Shown here: positions 1 to 11,487 of the stretch, piece by piece
How the letters are laid out: each line of letters starts with the position of its first letter
How positions within the stretch are numbered: position 1 is the stretch's first letter
Assembly: GCF_019703515.2 (NCBI RefSeq)
Contig: NC_059393.1
Location: 13,784,501-13,848,500, forward strand
DNA length: 64,000 nt
Direction of reading: 5' to 3'
Origin: Myxocyprinus asiaticus
Taxonomy: Eukaryota > Chordata > Actinopteri > Cypriniformes > Catostomidae
Position numbers and translations under genes: made by a program
The notes under the pieces: generated by a model
Told to the model about the DNA's origin: nothing
Database searches by the model: none
The model's input: the letters and a program-made list of their open reading frames with translations, nothing else

Positions 1-1085
1 AAACAAACTCCAGCTGCTCGGCGGAGCCAATGCAAAAAGAAACAAAAATGGTGCCCAGCTTCCTCCGAAAGCCAGAGTTTGTACAGTGAGTCAATCCACT
101 CACAAGAAAAACACCCAGTGGTTACTCACCCATTGTTTCAATAAAAGACAAGACTGATTGGGACATGTAAATACTTTGCTGCCGTCCTTGGTGTTTATTC
201 TCAGTCTGGCCGGAAACATCAGAGCAAAAGTGATCTTCCGCTTATGTAAGAGTTTCTTGCATTCCTTAAACCGATCGCATTTCTCTCTTGTCGAGTTCGC
301 AAAGTCCGGGAACAAGAAAATATTTTAATTCTTCCAAGAAAGCTTCCCTTTGCTCCTCGTCTGGCGCAATACGAGATCTTTATCGGATGATCTCAAAAAT
401 TTGGCCAGAATCGATCGGGGCCTTTCTCCCTCAACAGATCTGTGAGCTGGGACTCTGTGAGCTCACTCGATTTCCAGCTTGTGGCCTGTTATGTCGAGCA
501 GACTCGGGAAAAGCTTGTCTAGGAATTTCACCATATCTCTACCCTCCTCATGCTCAGGAATTCCAACAATTCGAATGTTATTCCTGTGGTTTCTATTCTC
601 AAGATCTTCAAGCTTTTTAAGAACACGTTCCAAATCAACTTTGGTCGTGGGCGGATAAGTGGCTAAATCCCTCTCTGATGACTCCAAGTAATCGATTCGT
701 CTTTCAACATCTGTCACTCTTGTGACTAACTCAGAGAATTTGTTCTCCATTGCCGTAATCGATCGACGTATTACAGCGAGATCCTCCATGTCCGCAAGTA
801 CCTTCGTCAACATCACCGACATGTTGGACAGTTGACTCTGGATTCCTTCTCCCGCCGCGCCATTCAAATCAAGTCCCCGGTCCGCAGGCCTGTCTGGGCT
901 TTCATCTTGAACCCGTAAGTGTCTTTTAATGTCTCCAGAGCCCGAGGATTTTGACTTCTTTGCCATGCTTACCTCAAACAGCAAATGTGTAACTGGGTGT
1001 ATCGAATTTCACCGGATTATATCATGAAAATAATTTTAAAAATTAGTCTCTCACATGTCTGCCCTTTGCATGGCGTCACGTGGCT
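1..1085 (-). mobile_element. L1/Tx1-type LINE copy 1, 5' part (truncated by window edge)
   Basis: Reverse-strand LINE. Its 5' end (near 1085, beginning CACGTGACGCCATGC) matches the 5' ends of two further copies in this window (12594 and 26613 onward). It carries the 5' UTR, ORF1 and the start of the ORF1-ORF2 spacer; the spacer motif CTCCGCCGAGCAGCTGGAG is at the extreme left. Whatever follows lies outside the window, so its target duplication cannot be checked. The assignment to the L1/Tx1 clade is by similarity to the copy with ORF2 at 14507-18296. Confidence 0.85.
120..966 (-). pseudogene. LINE ORF1 (L1 ORF1-like nucleic-acid-binding protein), broken
   Basis: ORF1 starts at the ATG at 966-964 (MAKKSKSSGSGDIK...). 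In L1-type elements ORF1 is an RNA-binding chaperone of the retrotransposition particle. The sequence shows a basic N-terminus, a heptad-rich central segment consistent with a coiled coil (around residues 50-125), then an RRM-like segment with NNIRIVGIPEHEEGRD. An in-frame TGA at 463-465 replaces the CGA found at the same place in copy 3, a typical CpG-decay change. Downstream similarity continues to about 120 (FANSTREKCDRFKECKKLLH), so the protein is truncated at about 167 residues. Inactive relic. Confidence 0.8.
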
Positions 1086-2942
1086 CCCCGACCTGGGTAT
1101 TGTTACAGGTTTCCAGATACTAGGTATATTTTGGTTACAATTTCCATTTAACTTAAATATAAAATAAATTATTTAATTAGTTAATTATGAAGGGACCTTC
1201 TAACCTTCTAGGTACAACCTGAACATATTACTTTTACAAATTATATTTTGTCAGTTTTTCATCATATTGTTTGCATTTTAGCTTTTGAAAAAAATAGTAT
1301 TCCATCAATAAATGTCTTGAAACTGCATTTATTATTTTGCATATACTGCATGCATAAATTGTTCTATTTACAATGATTTACATTGAAACTCAAACTTAGA
1401 ACATGTGCTAAATCAGTACTGTCTCTTTAAATAGACAATGGCATCTCAACGCAATGACAGGTGATTTTGTTCCTCACATATTCTTTTGGTGTCTTAATGT
1501 GGGGAAAATTTCACTTGTATTGTATCTCATGGAGTTCTGGAAAATATAACAATTAGGCATCATAAATTTAAACATCTGATGGTAAATTTTGCACTGAAGT
1601 AAAATATGTTTATACAGTAGATTCATGAGGCTGATGTTGACAGTTTGATTTGAAATGTGCTCATCACTTTATTAAGCAAGCATCTGATTGTTGTTCACTG
1701 TTTAATGAAAAGCATATAATGATGCAGTTGCTAATAATGTTACCTACCACCTGGTGAATATTTCCGTTTTATTTTCTCGCCAAATGCATTTTTATTTCCG
1801 CATTTGGCACGTGCCAGGTGTTAATTTTAGACCATGTTTATATGAATATCAAACAAATATACACCTAAGTAGCTACACTGACATGCATGGTTCATTTTTC
1901 TTGTGTAAAAAACTCATAAATTGTATGCTACCTCCCAATCTCTCTCCGCTCCTTTTTCTTTTGAATGTCTAATTTTGGATTCATTTCTGTAGATACATTA
2001 ACGAGGTAAGCATACACTGACTGTAGTGACTTCCCTGTCTGCTGTTGTTGCTGCTGTGGCATCACCCACTCTAATTTCAGCCTGCATCACAGCGACTGCA
2101 AAAAGCCATAAACACTGAAGATTAGGTCAGAACAGCTTTCATAACCACTTTCATGACCTCTTTACACCCTCCCTCACTGTCTCGCTCTGTCTCGCTCTGT
2201 CAAACTCGACTCCCACAACACCTCACTCTTAAAAACCATTCATTTCCAAGGACAGGTTTGCAAGACTTCTGCTCTTAATTCCTTTATTCTCATTTATAAA
2301 TCCTATTCGTCGCAATGTGAATGTATATCTGTAGATCTAACAGTTGAATATTTTTCCTACTTGATTTTCTGACATAAAACAGCTCTAATAGCGAAAAAAC
2401 AAACAAAAAACATAAAAATATTTTAAAAATTGGGAAATGTTACAGGGGACTCTGTACCACGATGGACAATGTCATCCCAAAATATTTTTTCTTAAAAATG
2501 ATCAATGTCTCCTTACGTTAAATTAATGTATCTTTAATTATTTGCCATATTTGTACCCTTGGAACTCTTACAAACTAAAACAAATCATTATCATGCGTTC
2601 TTCAATATCATTGATAATTTTCACTGTCATGAAGCATAGCTCATCCTCACTGTTGTCGATTGGAAAAGCTAATTGTGTGGTCTACTGTGTGCTCAGTTTT
2701 GTCTGAAAAGAAGAAATACAAATGATCATTAATTTTGTTATTTATTGATAATTGATTTAATTATTTATGCATAAATGCAATTAAATTATGGTAAAGACTC
2801 CCAAATAAATGAATTAATGCAATAATATAATACATGCTACTAGCTATAAAATCTCCCAGTGAGAAAATGCATTAGTTCAATTCCATTGTGGCACAGTATT
2901 GCCATATGTTCATATTTTCTACATTTTCTGTAAAACTATGTT
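1086..2942. other. Anonymous AT-rich DNA
   Basis: No convincing exon, RNA gene or recognised repeat. Open frames here are short and lack domain-like sequence. Local A/T-rich runs and a small CTG-rich patch near 2040 are the only texture. Confidence 0.6.
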
Positions 2943-3586
2943 TGTGGCAGGGCGGAGGGCAGGGCCGGAGGACTGCCTCCGATCCGCCCGGGGAGGCGTG
3001 GCTGTCATCCACTAGAAGGTGGAGGAGTGGCCGAGGACCAGGCTACGGCGTATCGGAGAACCAGCCAGTAAATAATTTTTTTTTTCTCTCTCTCTCCTCT
3101 CTCTCTCCCGCTGCCACTCCGTGTTGGCCTTTCCCTCTTTTTTTAAATATTCTTGTCTTTTTTTGGGGTATTATCACTGTTAGAGTGTATATACCATGTT
3201 TTTATTTATTTATTTTTTTTATTATTGTTGTTTCCCTCCCCTTGTCCCCTCCCTAGATCCAGGAAGACGGGGATGACCTGCCGGCAGACGGGAAGTGGGG
3301 GGATGTACGTCATGCCGGGGGCTCCCCGGCCTGAGAGAACGAGGGAGGAATGTGGCAGGCGGAGGGCGGGGCCAGGTCATGATTCCGCACACCCGGCCCC
3401 GAATTAGACTGATTAAGCCCGAGAGGGATAAGGCCGACTGGAGACGGCAGTGTGACAGAGAGAGAGTTACGGACAGCTGTCCGACACCTGTTTATGTTTG
3501 TGTCTTTTTGGTTAAGTTTATTATTAAACTATTATTTATATTGTTAAGCCGGTTCTCGCCTCCTCCTTTCCATTGAATGTGTTACA
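2943..3586 (+). mobile_element. GC-rich interspersed repeat, candidate small LTR/TRIM element
   Basis: A GC-rich block in AT-rich surroundings. A start motif TGTGGCAG(G)GCGGAGGGC occurs twice, at 2943 and 3351. The second unit runs TGTGGCAGG...GTGTTACA (3351-3586), the TG...CA termini of an LTR. The middle is pyrimidine-rich with long T runs. The 5 bases before (ATGTT) and after (ATGCT) match at 4 of 5, a possible target duplication. The left unit beyond its first 25 or so bases does not match the right unit, so this could also be two unrelated repeats or a decayed element. No coding potential recognised. Confidence 0.4.
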
Positions 3587-4104
3587 ATGCTATATAAGGT
3601 TGATCAGTAAACAATCTAATTAACTTATCAAAGATGCATAAAAAAAATAAAATTTAAATAAATCATGATAACATACCGAAATGTGTTTAATAGACTAATT
3701 TTTGGAGTCTTGGAGAAGGGCATGTGGCTTAAAAAAACAGCATATTATTGGTTACTTTAAAGAATGTCTTTTCATTTCCAACCATGCATTATGTTGTCGG
3801 TTTTTCTGAAAGGTGAAAAAGTGAAAGAAAATAAATTGATGCCATATGCCTACACCATACCATGAAGGGTTATGGTACTTTTACGGTGCTTTTTTGTCCT
3901 TTTTGGATCACAAATTTGGGGTGAACTGTCAATCTGTCAGTCAATGAATTATAATGGTCTGTTTTTGAGTGTTAGGATAGCCTCTATTGAGGATAAAGAA
4001 TTTCTTCAACACTAACAATTACTGGCAGCAGAAGAGAAGAGACAGCCAACAAGGGGTGGGCGGGGGGGATAGCAGAGGAGACTTAGGGCAAATGAGAATG
4101 AGAT

Positions 4105-4129
4105 AGAGAGAGAGAGAGAGAGAGAGAGG
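4105..4129 (+). repeat. (GA)n microsatellite
   Basis: About 12 uninterrupted GA units followed by a G/A-rich stretch. Confidence 0.9.
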
Positions 4130-4709
4130 AGGGGGAGGCATTAACATTTGTAGGCTGCAATTATGTGTAATTTTCCAACAACGGCAAAATTAAAAACAAA
4201 ACAAAACAAGGGGGCAAATAGACTGTGCGGATTAGCTCCTCACTGACACATGTGATACAGTGGAGAGAAAGAGAAGAGGATGAGATGCAGGCGGGGGATG
4301 GAGGAGGGGGGTGTTGTTGGCAACATCATCCTACATGCAAATATTGACAAACAGAGGTATCTTCAGACAAGTTGGATGTCATAGCGTTTGAAACACAATG
4401 GATTCCAAGAGTGGTGTCTCAGCACATTGGACTGATTGGCCGTGAATCGGTGGGGCATAGTGTTGCAATAGTGTCTCAGTGGTCAAATATTCACGATGGC
4501 CTCCAATTGGTGGTATCCAATTGGACATGGAAACAAGTATCTCATATGAACCTGTCGCAAATACCACTATCAGCCTCAGGCCAGGATCTAGAAAATTAAC
4601 ATTAGGGGGGCGATGGCACACGAGGAGGGAGGTTGCTCGAGTGTTTTTGGTGGTGTTACGTGAGTGTGTTTTCCATGGACGAATGGTGTGTGTTCATTCC
4701 AGGGCATTT

Positions 4710-4727
4710 CGTTAGGGTTAGGGTTAG
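4710..4727 (+). repeat. Short telomere-like (TTAGGG) run
   Basis: GTTAGGGTTAGGGTTAG is two and a half telomere units at an interstitial site. A degenerate run with the same flavour lies in the repeat at 20120-20160. Confidence 0.7.
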
Positions 4728-5072
4728 CGCCATGATGATACAATTCGATAGGGGCGGGAGTTCACACCAGCAGCCCCCTAGATCTGGCCATGATCAGCCT
4801 TGTGGTCCTAGGATGCGATCTACCCCCAATAACCACCAAGCCATGTGTTATTATTGTATACAAAAATTAAAACAAAGACAAAAAAATCTTTTTAAAATCT
4901 TTTCGTAAAGTTAAATATTTTACATTTTGACAAAATAAAAAATGGAACATAAACAAAAAACATTTGGTTAAAAAAACATTGGTTAACAAAAAATTAATGG
5001 TAATTTTGGTAATTGTGCTTTTTTTTTTTTTTTGTAATTGTTCTTACCTGCAGAGATAACATGTGACGCATG

Positions 5073-5265
5073 TTCCATCCATCCATTTCCTATAGCTGCT
5101 TATCCTATGTAGGCTCGCAGGTAGTGCTAGAGCATATCCTAGCTGTCTCGGGTCGGAGACAGGGAAACGCTCTGGACAGGTGGCCAGTCCATCACAGGGC
5201 TAACACACACAGACAAACACATTCACACCCTCACTCACACCTACAGGCAATTTTAGAGTCTCCAA
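5073..5265 (+). repeat. Widespread teleost interspersed repeat (CCATCCATCC...GCTTATCC type)
   Basis: Begins with CATCCATCCATTTCC, then GCTGCTTATCCTATGTAGG, then a GGTGGCCAGTCCATCACAGG block and ends near AGAGTCTCCAATTCA. This order of blocks is familiar from a very common fish repeat, probably a LINE 3' tail. No target duplication seen. Confidence 0.6.
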
Positions 5266-6515
5266 TTCATTTGACCATGACACAGGTTAATTCTATTATA
5301 TATTTGAAAATACTAATGCTGTTATGCAAAATCCATTTTAGATGTTTGTATCAGGGAGTTAGTTTGGGGGTTGCAAAAGCAAGTTGTAAAGCCATTTTTT
5401 AGCTGTAAGTGATGTACAGTTAAGAAGAATGCATATTTATTAACTCTACCCCAAACCCTTTTGAATCACAAAATGACATATGGGACACCTTATAGTCTCA
5501 AGGACTTCATGGAGGGGTGCAAGCAAGGGCCACGAGATCCCAAGTCCACATCAAGTGCTTCATTTGGGTTATGCTGGTGCATTTGGAGAATCAAAAATGA
5601 TTATGTAGTTGATGCCGTAGTGTTTTGTTGAGTGTCATTAATGCTGTTTGCAACATGTTAAATATTGCACATGACTGTCAGTTTTTCAAATGCATTTTGA
5701 TTAATTACAAGGCGAAGCTGACATTTGACCACAAACATGCCTCTTTGTGCCAACAAACATGATGTCACAATGTTTCTCATGCTTTTATAAATAGAAAAGT
5801 CACTGTAGAGTAGGTAATCCAGTTTACAAGTGGAGAATGGCCATCCAACTGCAATCAACAATCTGCAATCACTCTCTTGAGAAAACAGGCAGGTGTGAAA
5901 AAACAGACAAGCATTGGAGAAATGAAGCCAACTCAATGAACCATATACACTGTAAAACCCACGAACAGCTCCAGAGAAGAAAGAGCAATTGAGGTAATTA
6001 GAAAAGGTTTGGTTAAGAGCTCTGGCCCCAACAACCACTCAACTATGGCTAAAGGTTGTGCCTTCAGTGACATTTCGACGGCAGTGATTAAAACCCGGTG
6101 TGTAAATAATAGGAACAACATAACAACCTCTGTTTAATCCCTAATTACCCTAGCTCCTCACCCACCTTCAAATTCTGCATTAATTAGCAGTCTGCTAATG
6201 TGTAACCACCTCCGTCCTTGTCCCCTGTCGCTATGAATATAATAGTAGAACTATAAATATTTTCCTCAACTGCTCTCTCTTTAAAAGCTGGTATTTGGAC
6301 AAGTTCACAACCTGTCTGAGGTCTTATTGTCATAGCTGGAGGGTGACATAAATTTTGTGTATTTCACAATTTTGGAAATATAGCATGATCAAAGACAGTG
6401 TCAGTTTAAAGGAAAGATTTGGGGGGATTAAAACTAGATAGTTGGATTAACATGTACGCAATATGCAAATTACATTGAAGAATCCCAAAACTGGCACTAA
6501 AATTATCCAACTCAA
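5266..6515. other. Anonymous DNA
   Basis: No supported gene. A short stretch at 5410-5460 (GAATGCATATTTATTAACTC) resembles part of the interspersed repeat at 6517 and 32513, so a decayed fragment is possible. Confidence 0.5.
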
Positions 6516-6516
6516 C

Positions 6517-6880
6517 ATGTTCCGGTACCCTAAAATCGACTTCATTCTGCAGTTACTGACAAGCTCCATCTCCCATCAGTCATCTTTGCATCAATTCAAA
6601 AGTTTTTACCTTTTCATGTGGTTCTACTGATGGCGCATTGCATGAGTTCTGGTCCCATGGAAACCAGGAAGCAATCGCGTTCACATTATCAATGATGAGT
6701 GTGATTCTGAGGCTGCATTTTCCCTCTAAGATTACATTTTTACTCCATATATGGATAGGGTTGAGGTATGAGTTAGGGCATAGCATTAATAAAATATGAA
6801 TTCCTGTTGACTGTATCAAATTATTTACAACTGAAAACAACTCACTTTTGGCGCAACTGTGGAAATTCATCCGGAAACTA
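6517..6880 (+). repeat. Interspersed repeat family D, copy 1
   Basis: About 365 bp starting ATGTTCCGGTACCCT and ending near CGGAAACTAGAG. A second copy lies at 19907-20272 and a third, reversed, at 32513-32990. Shared landmarks are GTTCTGGTCCCATGGAAACC, GCATTTTCCCTCTAAG and CAACTCACTTTTGGC. The short open frames here come from the repeat. Family unknown to me. Confidence 0.75.
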
Positions 6881-7259
6881 GAGCTTGCATGCGTTCATAC
6901 GTTCAACAACAGTTCCACCTTTAGCCACTGGGGGCAGTGATTTTAATTTCGGTAAGCCCAGACAGATTTCAGCTAAAAACTTTAGACCTACTGTCACCGA
7001 ATTCACAGAGAGAGATCTGTTTGAATGATCCTCCCAACAAAGCCAAAACTTTTATAAGGAATACAGTCAAGGCAAACATCACTATTACTATTGCTCATAC
7101 TCTAGATTAGAGTTGTTGTTGTTGTTTTTTTAAGTTGAGGGGTTGGGGCACTATTACTTTTCAAAATGTTTCTGATTTTTGCCTGGCGGATGATAAAGTG
7201 AGTGAATAAATCCCACACACTTACACAGAAGTAGTGACACGAGTCATATTTTGGGGGTG

Positions 7260-7392
7260 GGACCTTTTGACTTGGGCCAGTTAGCAACCACCCAGAACAA
7301 TCTAACAGCCAACAAGTAACCACATAGCTACAAGATAAATACCACTCAGACCACCTTAGCAACTGCATAGCAATGCCCTGACAACAACCCAC
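7260..7392 (+). repeat. Degenerate tandem of GCAACCACC-type units
   Basis: Recurring blocks such as TTAGCAACCACCCAGAACA, AAGTAACCACATAGC and TTAGCAACTGCATAGC, roughly 20-30 bp apart. The same family appears briefly at 25142-25185. This is a common teleost minisatellite-like repeat. Confidence 0.6.
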
Positions 7393-8309
7393 AATATGCT
7401 AGCATTGTGGTGGCAAGTTTCGCATATGTAAGCCCCAATTTTCTTTAGAAATGTTTTATTCTAATTTAATAGCATTGTGTGTATTAATGTGAATTTATGA
7501 AGAATCTTTCATATTTTTCAGAGCTAAGCAAACTCCATTATGTTTCTTCTAGATCTTACAATCATACTTAAGCATCTTTCTTGATGTTAGACTTGCATGT
7601 TGTAACAAGGGCACATAAACCATTTAAAACTCAACTTTATTAGCAATAACTCTAAACAGGATGAACTGGAATAAGAACATTCACCAAATACAAGGTCAAT
7701 CATTGAATCTCAGAGTCAAAGACAAGTGGCTCATTTCAACACTGTGGTGAAGCTTAATACACAGAGACAGATATACATATCTTTCAACAGGAATTACATG
7801 GGTGTGAAAATCTCTTTAATACATCTGCAAATAAAGCATGAACCTAGGAAAAGAGGCGACACTGACACAATCCGTCTCAGGTTTCTTTAAAACTTCTAGA
7901 GGTCTTTATCTATGTATGTCTTTGCATGCAAAGCGGTTTGTGAGTTTCTGTATCATACTGTCTTCAAGTCATATTAGAATGATCATATTTATGAGATGAA
8001 CACTTCCACCACATTGTCAAAATTACCAGTGAGACACTCTTGATATTCTTTGAGATCCAACTTTCTGAGCAGAGGGCATGTTGATTGTATTGATCATGAT
8101 TAAGTTTTAATTGTAAATGTTTACTGAACAATGAAGCTTGTACACATTTTGTGACCTGTTGATGAAGAAACATACTAAAGCTTGCCAGAAATACAACTTA
8201 TTTGTGTGGTGACAGGCTTTCACAACAAAACTACATTTCCTGTCTTTCTCTGTGGCAGCACAAAAATGATAAAATATAGATAAAGTATCAAATACACACA
8301 TATCCTCAC

Positions 8310-8530
8310 AATAATCAAGAGTTCTAGCAAACTTGCTAAATTTTGTGGCAAACTCTTCATTGTTGGCAAAGGTTTGCTGTAGGTTCACCACTACCGGTGA
8401 AGAGCTGCACATTTCTGGCAAATAATTGCAGCGAATCACAAGCTCATTTGCATGTGAAAATAATGAGCGGGAAATTTGCAGCAAGTTTGCAGCAAATTTG
8501 CAGAAAGTTTGTCAGAACTTTAGTTTTTTG
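8310..8530. repeat. Fold-back repeat with TTTGC-rich arms
   Basis: The left part has GCAAACTTGC and GGCAAACTC blocks and the right part the inverse-type GCAAGTTTGCAGCAAATTTG blocks, around the centre TCACCACTACCGGTGA. This is consistent with a MITE-like element having long imperfect inverted arms. Exact ends not determined. Confidence 0.5.
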
Positions 8531-9486
8531 TAAGGGAAACGTTCATCCTTTTCTTCTTATTTTGTAGCTAAAATTAAAAACACTTCCTTCTGATGTTGGG
8601 AGGTGAAAATCGAGAAAGAAATGTAATATTTTAATTCTATTTAATACCGACCAAAATCACATCACATTGTAATATGGTTATGTTGGTTTGACAAAGTCAA
8701 CATACTGTTATTCTACAAACTTGTTTAGGGTTTTTTCAAAATCCTTAAACCAAGACCAAAATTACTTACACTTACTCCTCCTACAGCTTTCAAGCTACAT
8801 CCACCAAACCTGGTACAGACGTTTCAAGCACATGTGATGTGTTGCCACTAGCGTTAGCATGTTAGCCAATCTCAGTTCAACACTTTTAACTTAAACAACG
8901 TACATATTCACACAGCTTGGGGTGATGGTAAAGTATTCAACTCACATTTGTAAAGTGCTGTATCCACTGATGTTTTGCTAGCTGTTACATTCTTCATTAT
9001 TTACAACTGTTTTGTAAGACCAGCAGAGCAGCCAGGTAATTCCACCCCTTCCGCTATGTATGGCAAGTCGCGTGCGCTGAGTGCATGAAGTGTTCATCAT
9101 TCTTAAAATTCAAATATTAACAACCCCACAAAAGGCCTTTAAAAGAACGTTCCGGGTTTAATAAAAGTTAATGCGGTCCCACCGAGATATCATATACAGG
9201 GCACTTCGATGCGGTTCAGGTGGAAGACAGTACACACAAAGGTTTTTCCCTTCTTTAAGAATGAACAATGTTACAGCAAATAATCTATGTCCTTTGATAA
9301 CGATTTGGGTTGAATTTAATTGAAATTATGCGAGTTGCGCTCTGTGGCATGGCAGAAATTTGAGCAGCCCCCAGAGTCGTAGCTGGATACCAAGCGGCGG
9401 CGACAATGTGCATGCCTTCATTGCAAACAGTTGTTTCGAATTTTAGAACGTGCCATGTCGTCCGTCAGATGCGTCCAGTGTGCGAC

Positions 9487-10080
9487 TGTCAGGTGCACAG
9501 GTAGTAGAACCCAAACTCAGGCATGAAATAATGAATTTTTATTAAATGAAAAATAAAACAGAACAAAAACTCTCATGATGGAGAAAAACAGGAACATAAC
9601 CAAAGATACAAACACTGGCTGAGGCAGAACAGGACTAGAATACGCGACAGAACAGGGTTACTCACAAAACGATCCAACACAGGACAGAGCACACGAGGGA
9701 ACTATAAAGAGGGAGAAATCTAGAGGTAAGCGAGGAAGGTAGGTGAAGCGCATTAAATAATAACAAGGTAACAAGGAGGCGGGGTCTAGACGAGAGACAT
9801 ATGGAAAAAAACCTGACAGAAGCAATGTGCTCACACCAAACACGATGACGAGATATGGAGCATGGGTATCTAGATCCCGACTCAGAACAAAACCAAACCA
9901 GACCAAAGAGTCAGGATCCAAACACCATGCTCCGAACATGTAAACACAGACAGGACAGAAGAGCGCATGGCAAGGAATAAACACCCAAAACCATGCGCTT
10001 ACACGAAAAAACATGGAACGTGAGTGTCAGGGGCCTGTCATCACAATAAACATAACTGACAAGGTGACAGAACCCTGACA
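9487..10080 (-). repeat. LTR (full-length, 594 bp)
   Basis: TGTCAGG...CCTGACA termini. Its first 111 bp and last 17 bp are shared with the shortened LTR at 10934-11063. On the minus strand an AATAAA signal lies close to the 3' end. An inverted pair (10014-10031 and 10076-10093) straddles the inner edge. Confidence 0.8.
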
Positions 10081-10249
10081 CTCATGTTCCGTACACTTCA
10101 AAGGGGAACATCAAACCAAAAAAATAAAACCACAAAAAAAGAGACATGAACCAAGGTGGGGCAACCCATAGAAGACCTGGCAGGGCAGGAGGGCCGAAGA
10201 CAGACCAGGGGGGCATAGATAGCACCAGCCAAGGAGGATGGGGGAAACC

Positions 10250-10530
10250 AAGGAGAAGGCTTCAGAAAGGGGGTGGGGTCCGGCAGCCTGAGAGGAGGGT
10301 CCAGGTAGGGGGTGGGGTCTGGCAGCCTGGGAGAAAGGTCCAATTTTGGGGCGGGGTCAGATGGCCTGGGAGGAGGCTTGAGGAAGGGGGCGGGGTCCGG
10401 CGGCCTGGGAGGAAGATCCAGATTGGGGGGCGGTGTTCGGTGGCGGCTCCAGGAACGGAGCGGTGTCTTGTGGCCGGGGGGGCGGCTCCAGAAATGGAGC
10501 AGGGTCTGACGGCCAGGGAGGAGGGATGAG
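10250..10530. repeat. GC-rich tandem repeat inside the LTR element
   Basis: About 40-bp units containing GGGGTCYGGCRGCCTGGGAG recur several times with drift. On the minus strand they read as proline-rich peptides (PPRPSDPAP type). Probably a low-complexity expansion rather than a functional protein. Confidence 0.7.
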
Positions 10531-10604
10531 GTCAGGCAGTTCAAGGGCAGGGGTCAGACTGGATGGCCACAGGGAACTGGACAGGCTCGTCGATGTCCAT
10601 GGGC

Positions 10605-10800
10605 CCTCTGCCTCCTGGCAATCAACAACCGCCTCCTGCCAGTCAGCAACCGACTCCGCCTCCTGTCGGTGAGCAATGAGCCCCTCCGCCTCCTGGCATT
10701 CAGCAACCGGCCCCTCCGCCTCCTGGTGGTCAGCAGTAGGCCCCTCAACCTCCTGGCGGTCAGCAGCAGGACTCTTAGCCTCCTGACAGTCAGCAACCAT
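10605..10800 (-). repeat. 30-bp tandem repeat encoding a decapeptide
   Basis: About six units of GCCTCCTGGCATTCAGCAAC type, period about 30 bp. Read on the minus strand they give repeats of the form QEAEGPxADx within one open frame (10884 down to 10357). The period is a multiple of three, so the frame is kept. It lies in the gag-proximal part of the LTR element. Confidence 0.75.
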
Positions 10801-10933
10801 ACCCTCTGACCGACCGGTCTCCCTGACGGAGAACAACAAGCTCCTCAACCTGCTCTCTACAGCACGCAGGGGAACGATGTTCAAAAGAAAAACAAATTCA
10901 TGTCTGCTGGGTCCATAATTGGTTGGATCGTTA

Positions 10934-11063
10934 TGTCAGGTGTACAGGAAGGAGGACCCAAACACAGGCATGAAATAATGAGTTTTTATTAAATGAAAAA
11001 TAAAACAGAACAAAAACTCTCACGATGGAGAAAAACAGGAACATAGGTGACAGAACCCTGACA
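10934..11063 (-). repeat. LTR (internally deleted, 130 bp)
   Basis: Matches both ends of the 594-bp LTR but lacks about 464 bp. The junction falls in an ACATA sequence present at both edges of the missing segment in the intact LTR, so a short-homology deletion is the simplest explanation. Confidence 0.8.
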
Positions 11064-11487
11064 GCGACTCCCTTTAAGCCTGTGAGACCCACATATAGAA
11101 GAAATGTAAAAAAAAAAAAAAAAAAAAATACATGTTGTTGTAGGAGGCCTCTAATGCAGAAATAAATGGGTTTTTACATTTTTGACATTTTAGTAAGTTT
11201 TTAGGGGAAAGTTGTTATATTGCAACGTTGAGCCTGTTGGGTAACAGAATTTCAGTGATTTTACTCACTGTCTGAACAAATGTAGAGAACATCTAATGGT
11301 TCATTTGCAGGGTGTACTGCTTATGTAGCCCCATAACAGTAGCTTATATATCTATACACTAAAAATCACACAATAATGCTAATCAGACAAGTCATAGTTT
11401 TATGAAAAATTGTTTATTATAAAAATATGTTCAGATTGTATTTACAAAACCTGATGAACTGAATGAAAACTTTGGCATTTACTATGT

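Larger units (their letters stand above)
3587..5070. other. Anonymous DNA with short simple repeats
   Basis: No gene recognised. Contains a GA dinucleotide tract (4105-4129), a purine-rich stretch (4255-4320) and a short telomere-like motif near 4711. The segment 4370-4560 has repeated GTGTCTCAG motifs but no family I can name. Confidence 0.55.
6885..9481. other. Anonymous DNA with two repeat patches
   Basis: No gene recognised. Includes the GCAACCACC-type repeat (7260-7392) and a fold-back, TTTGC-rich repeat (8310-8530), listed separately. The remainder is unannotated AT-rich DNA. Confidence 0.5.
9487..11063 (-). mobile_element. Ty3/gypsy-like LTR retrotransposon, non-autonomous, minus strand
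   Basis: Flanked by a perfect 5-bp duplication GCGAC (9482-9486 and 11064-11068). Both LTRs begin TGTCAGG and end CCTGACA. The left LTR is 594 bp (9487-10080); the right is only 130 bp (10934-11063). Minus orientation is inferred from an AATAAA-rich LTR end and from a gag-like start (MDPADMN, ATG at 10916) just inside the right LTR, a start I recall from fish gypsy elements. The 850-bp interior has no protease, reverse transcriptase or integrase and is mostly tandem repeats. It probably moved in trans or is an internal-deletion derivative. Confidence 0.85.

Noticed and set aside
4710..4727. Ancient telomere fusion
   Set aside because: Only two and a half TTAGGG units; too short to support a fusion.
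9658..10014. 118-codon frame on the minus strand
   Set aside because: Lies wholly in the LTR of the 9487-11063 element and is not conserved coding sequence.
10098..10544. 148-codon proline-rich frame and overlapping glycine-rich frame on the other strand
   Set aside because: Both arise from the GC-rich tandem repeat within the LTR element.
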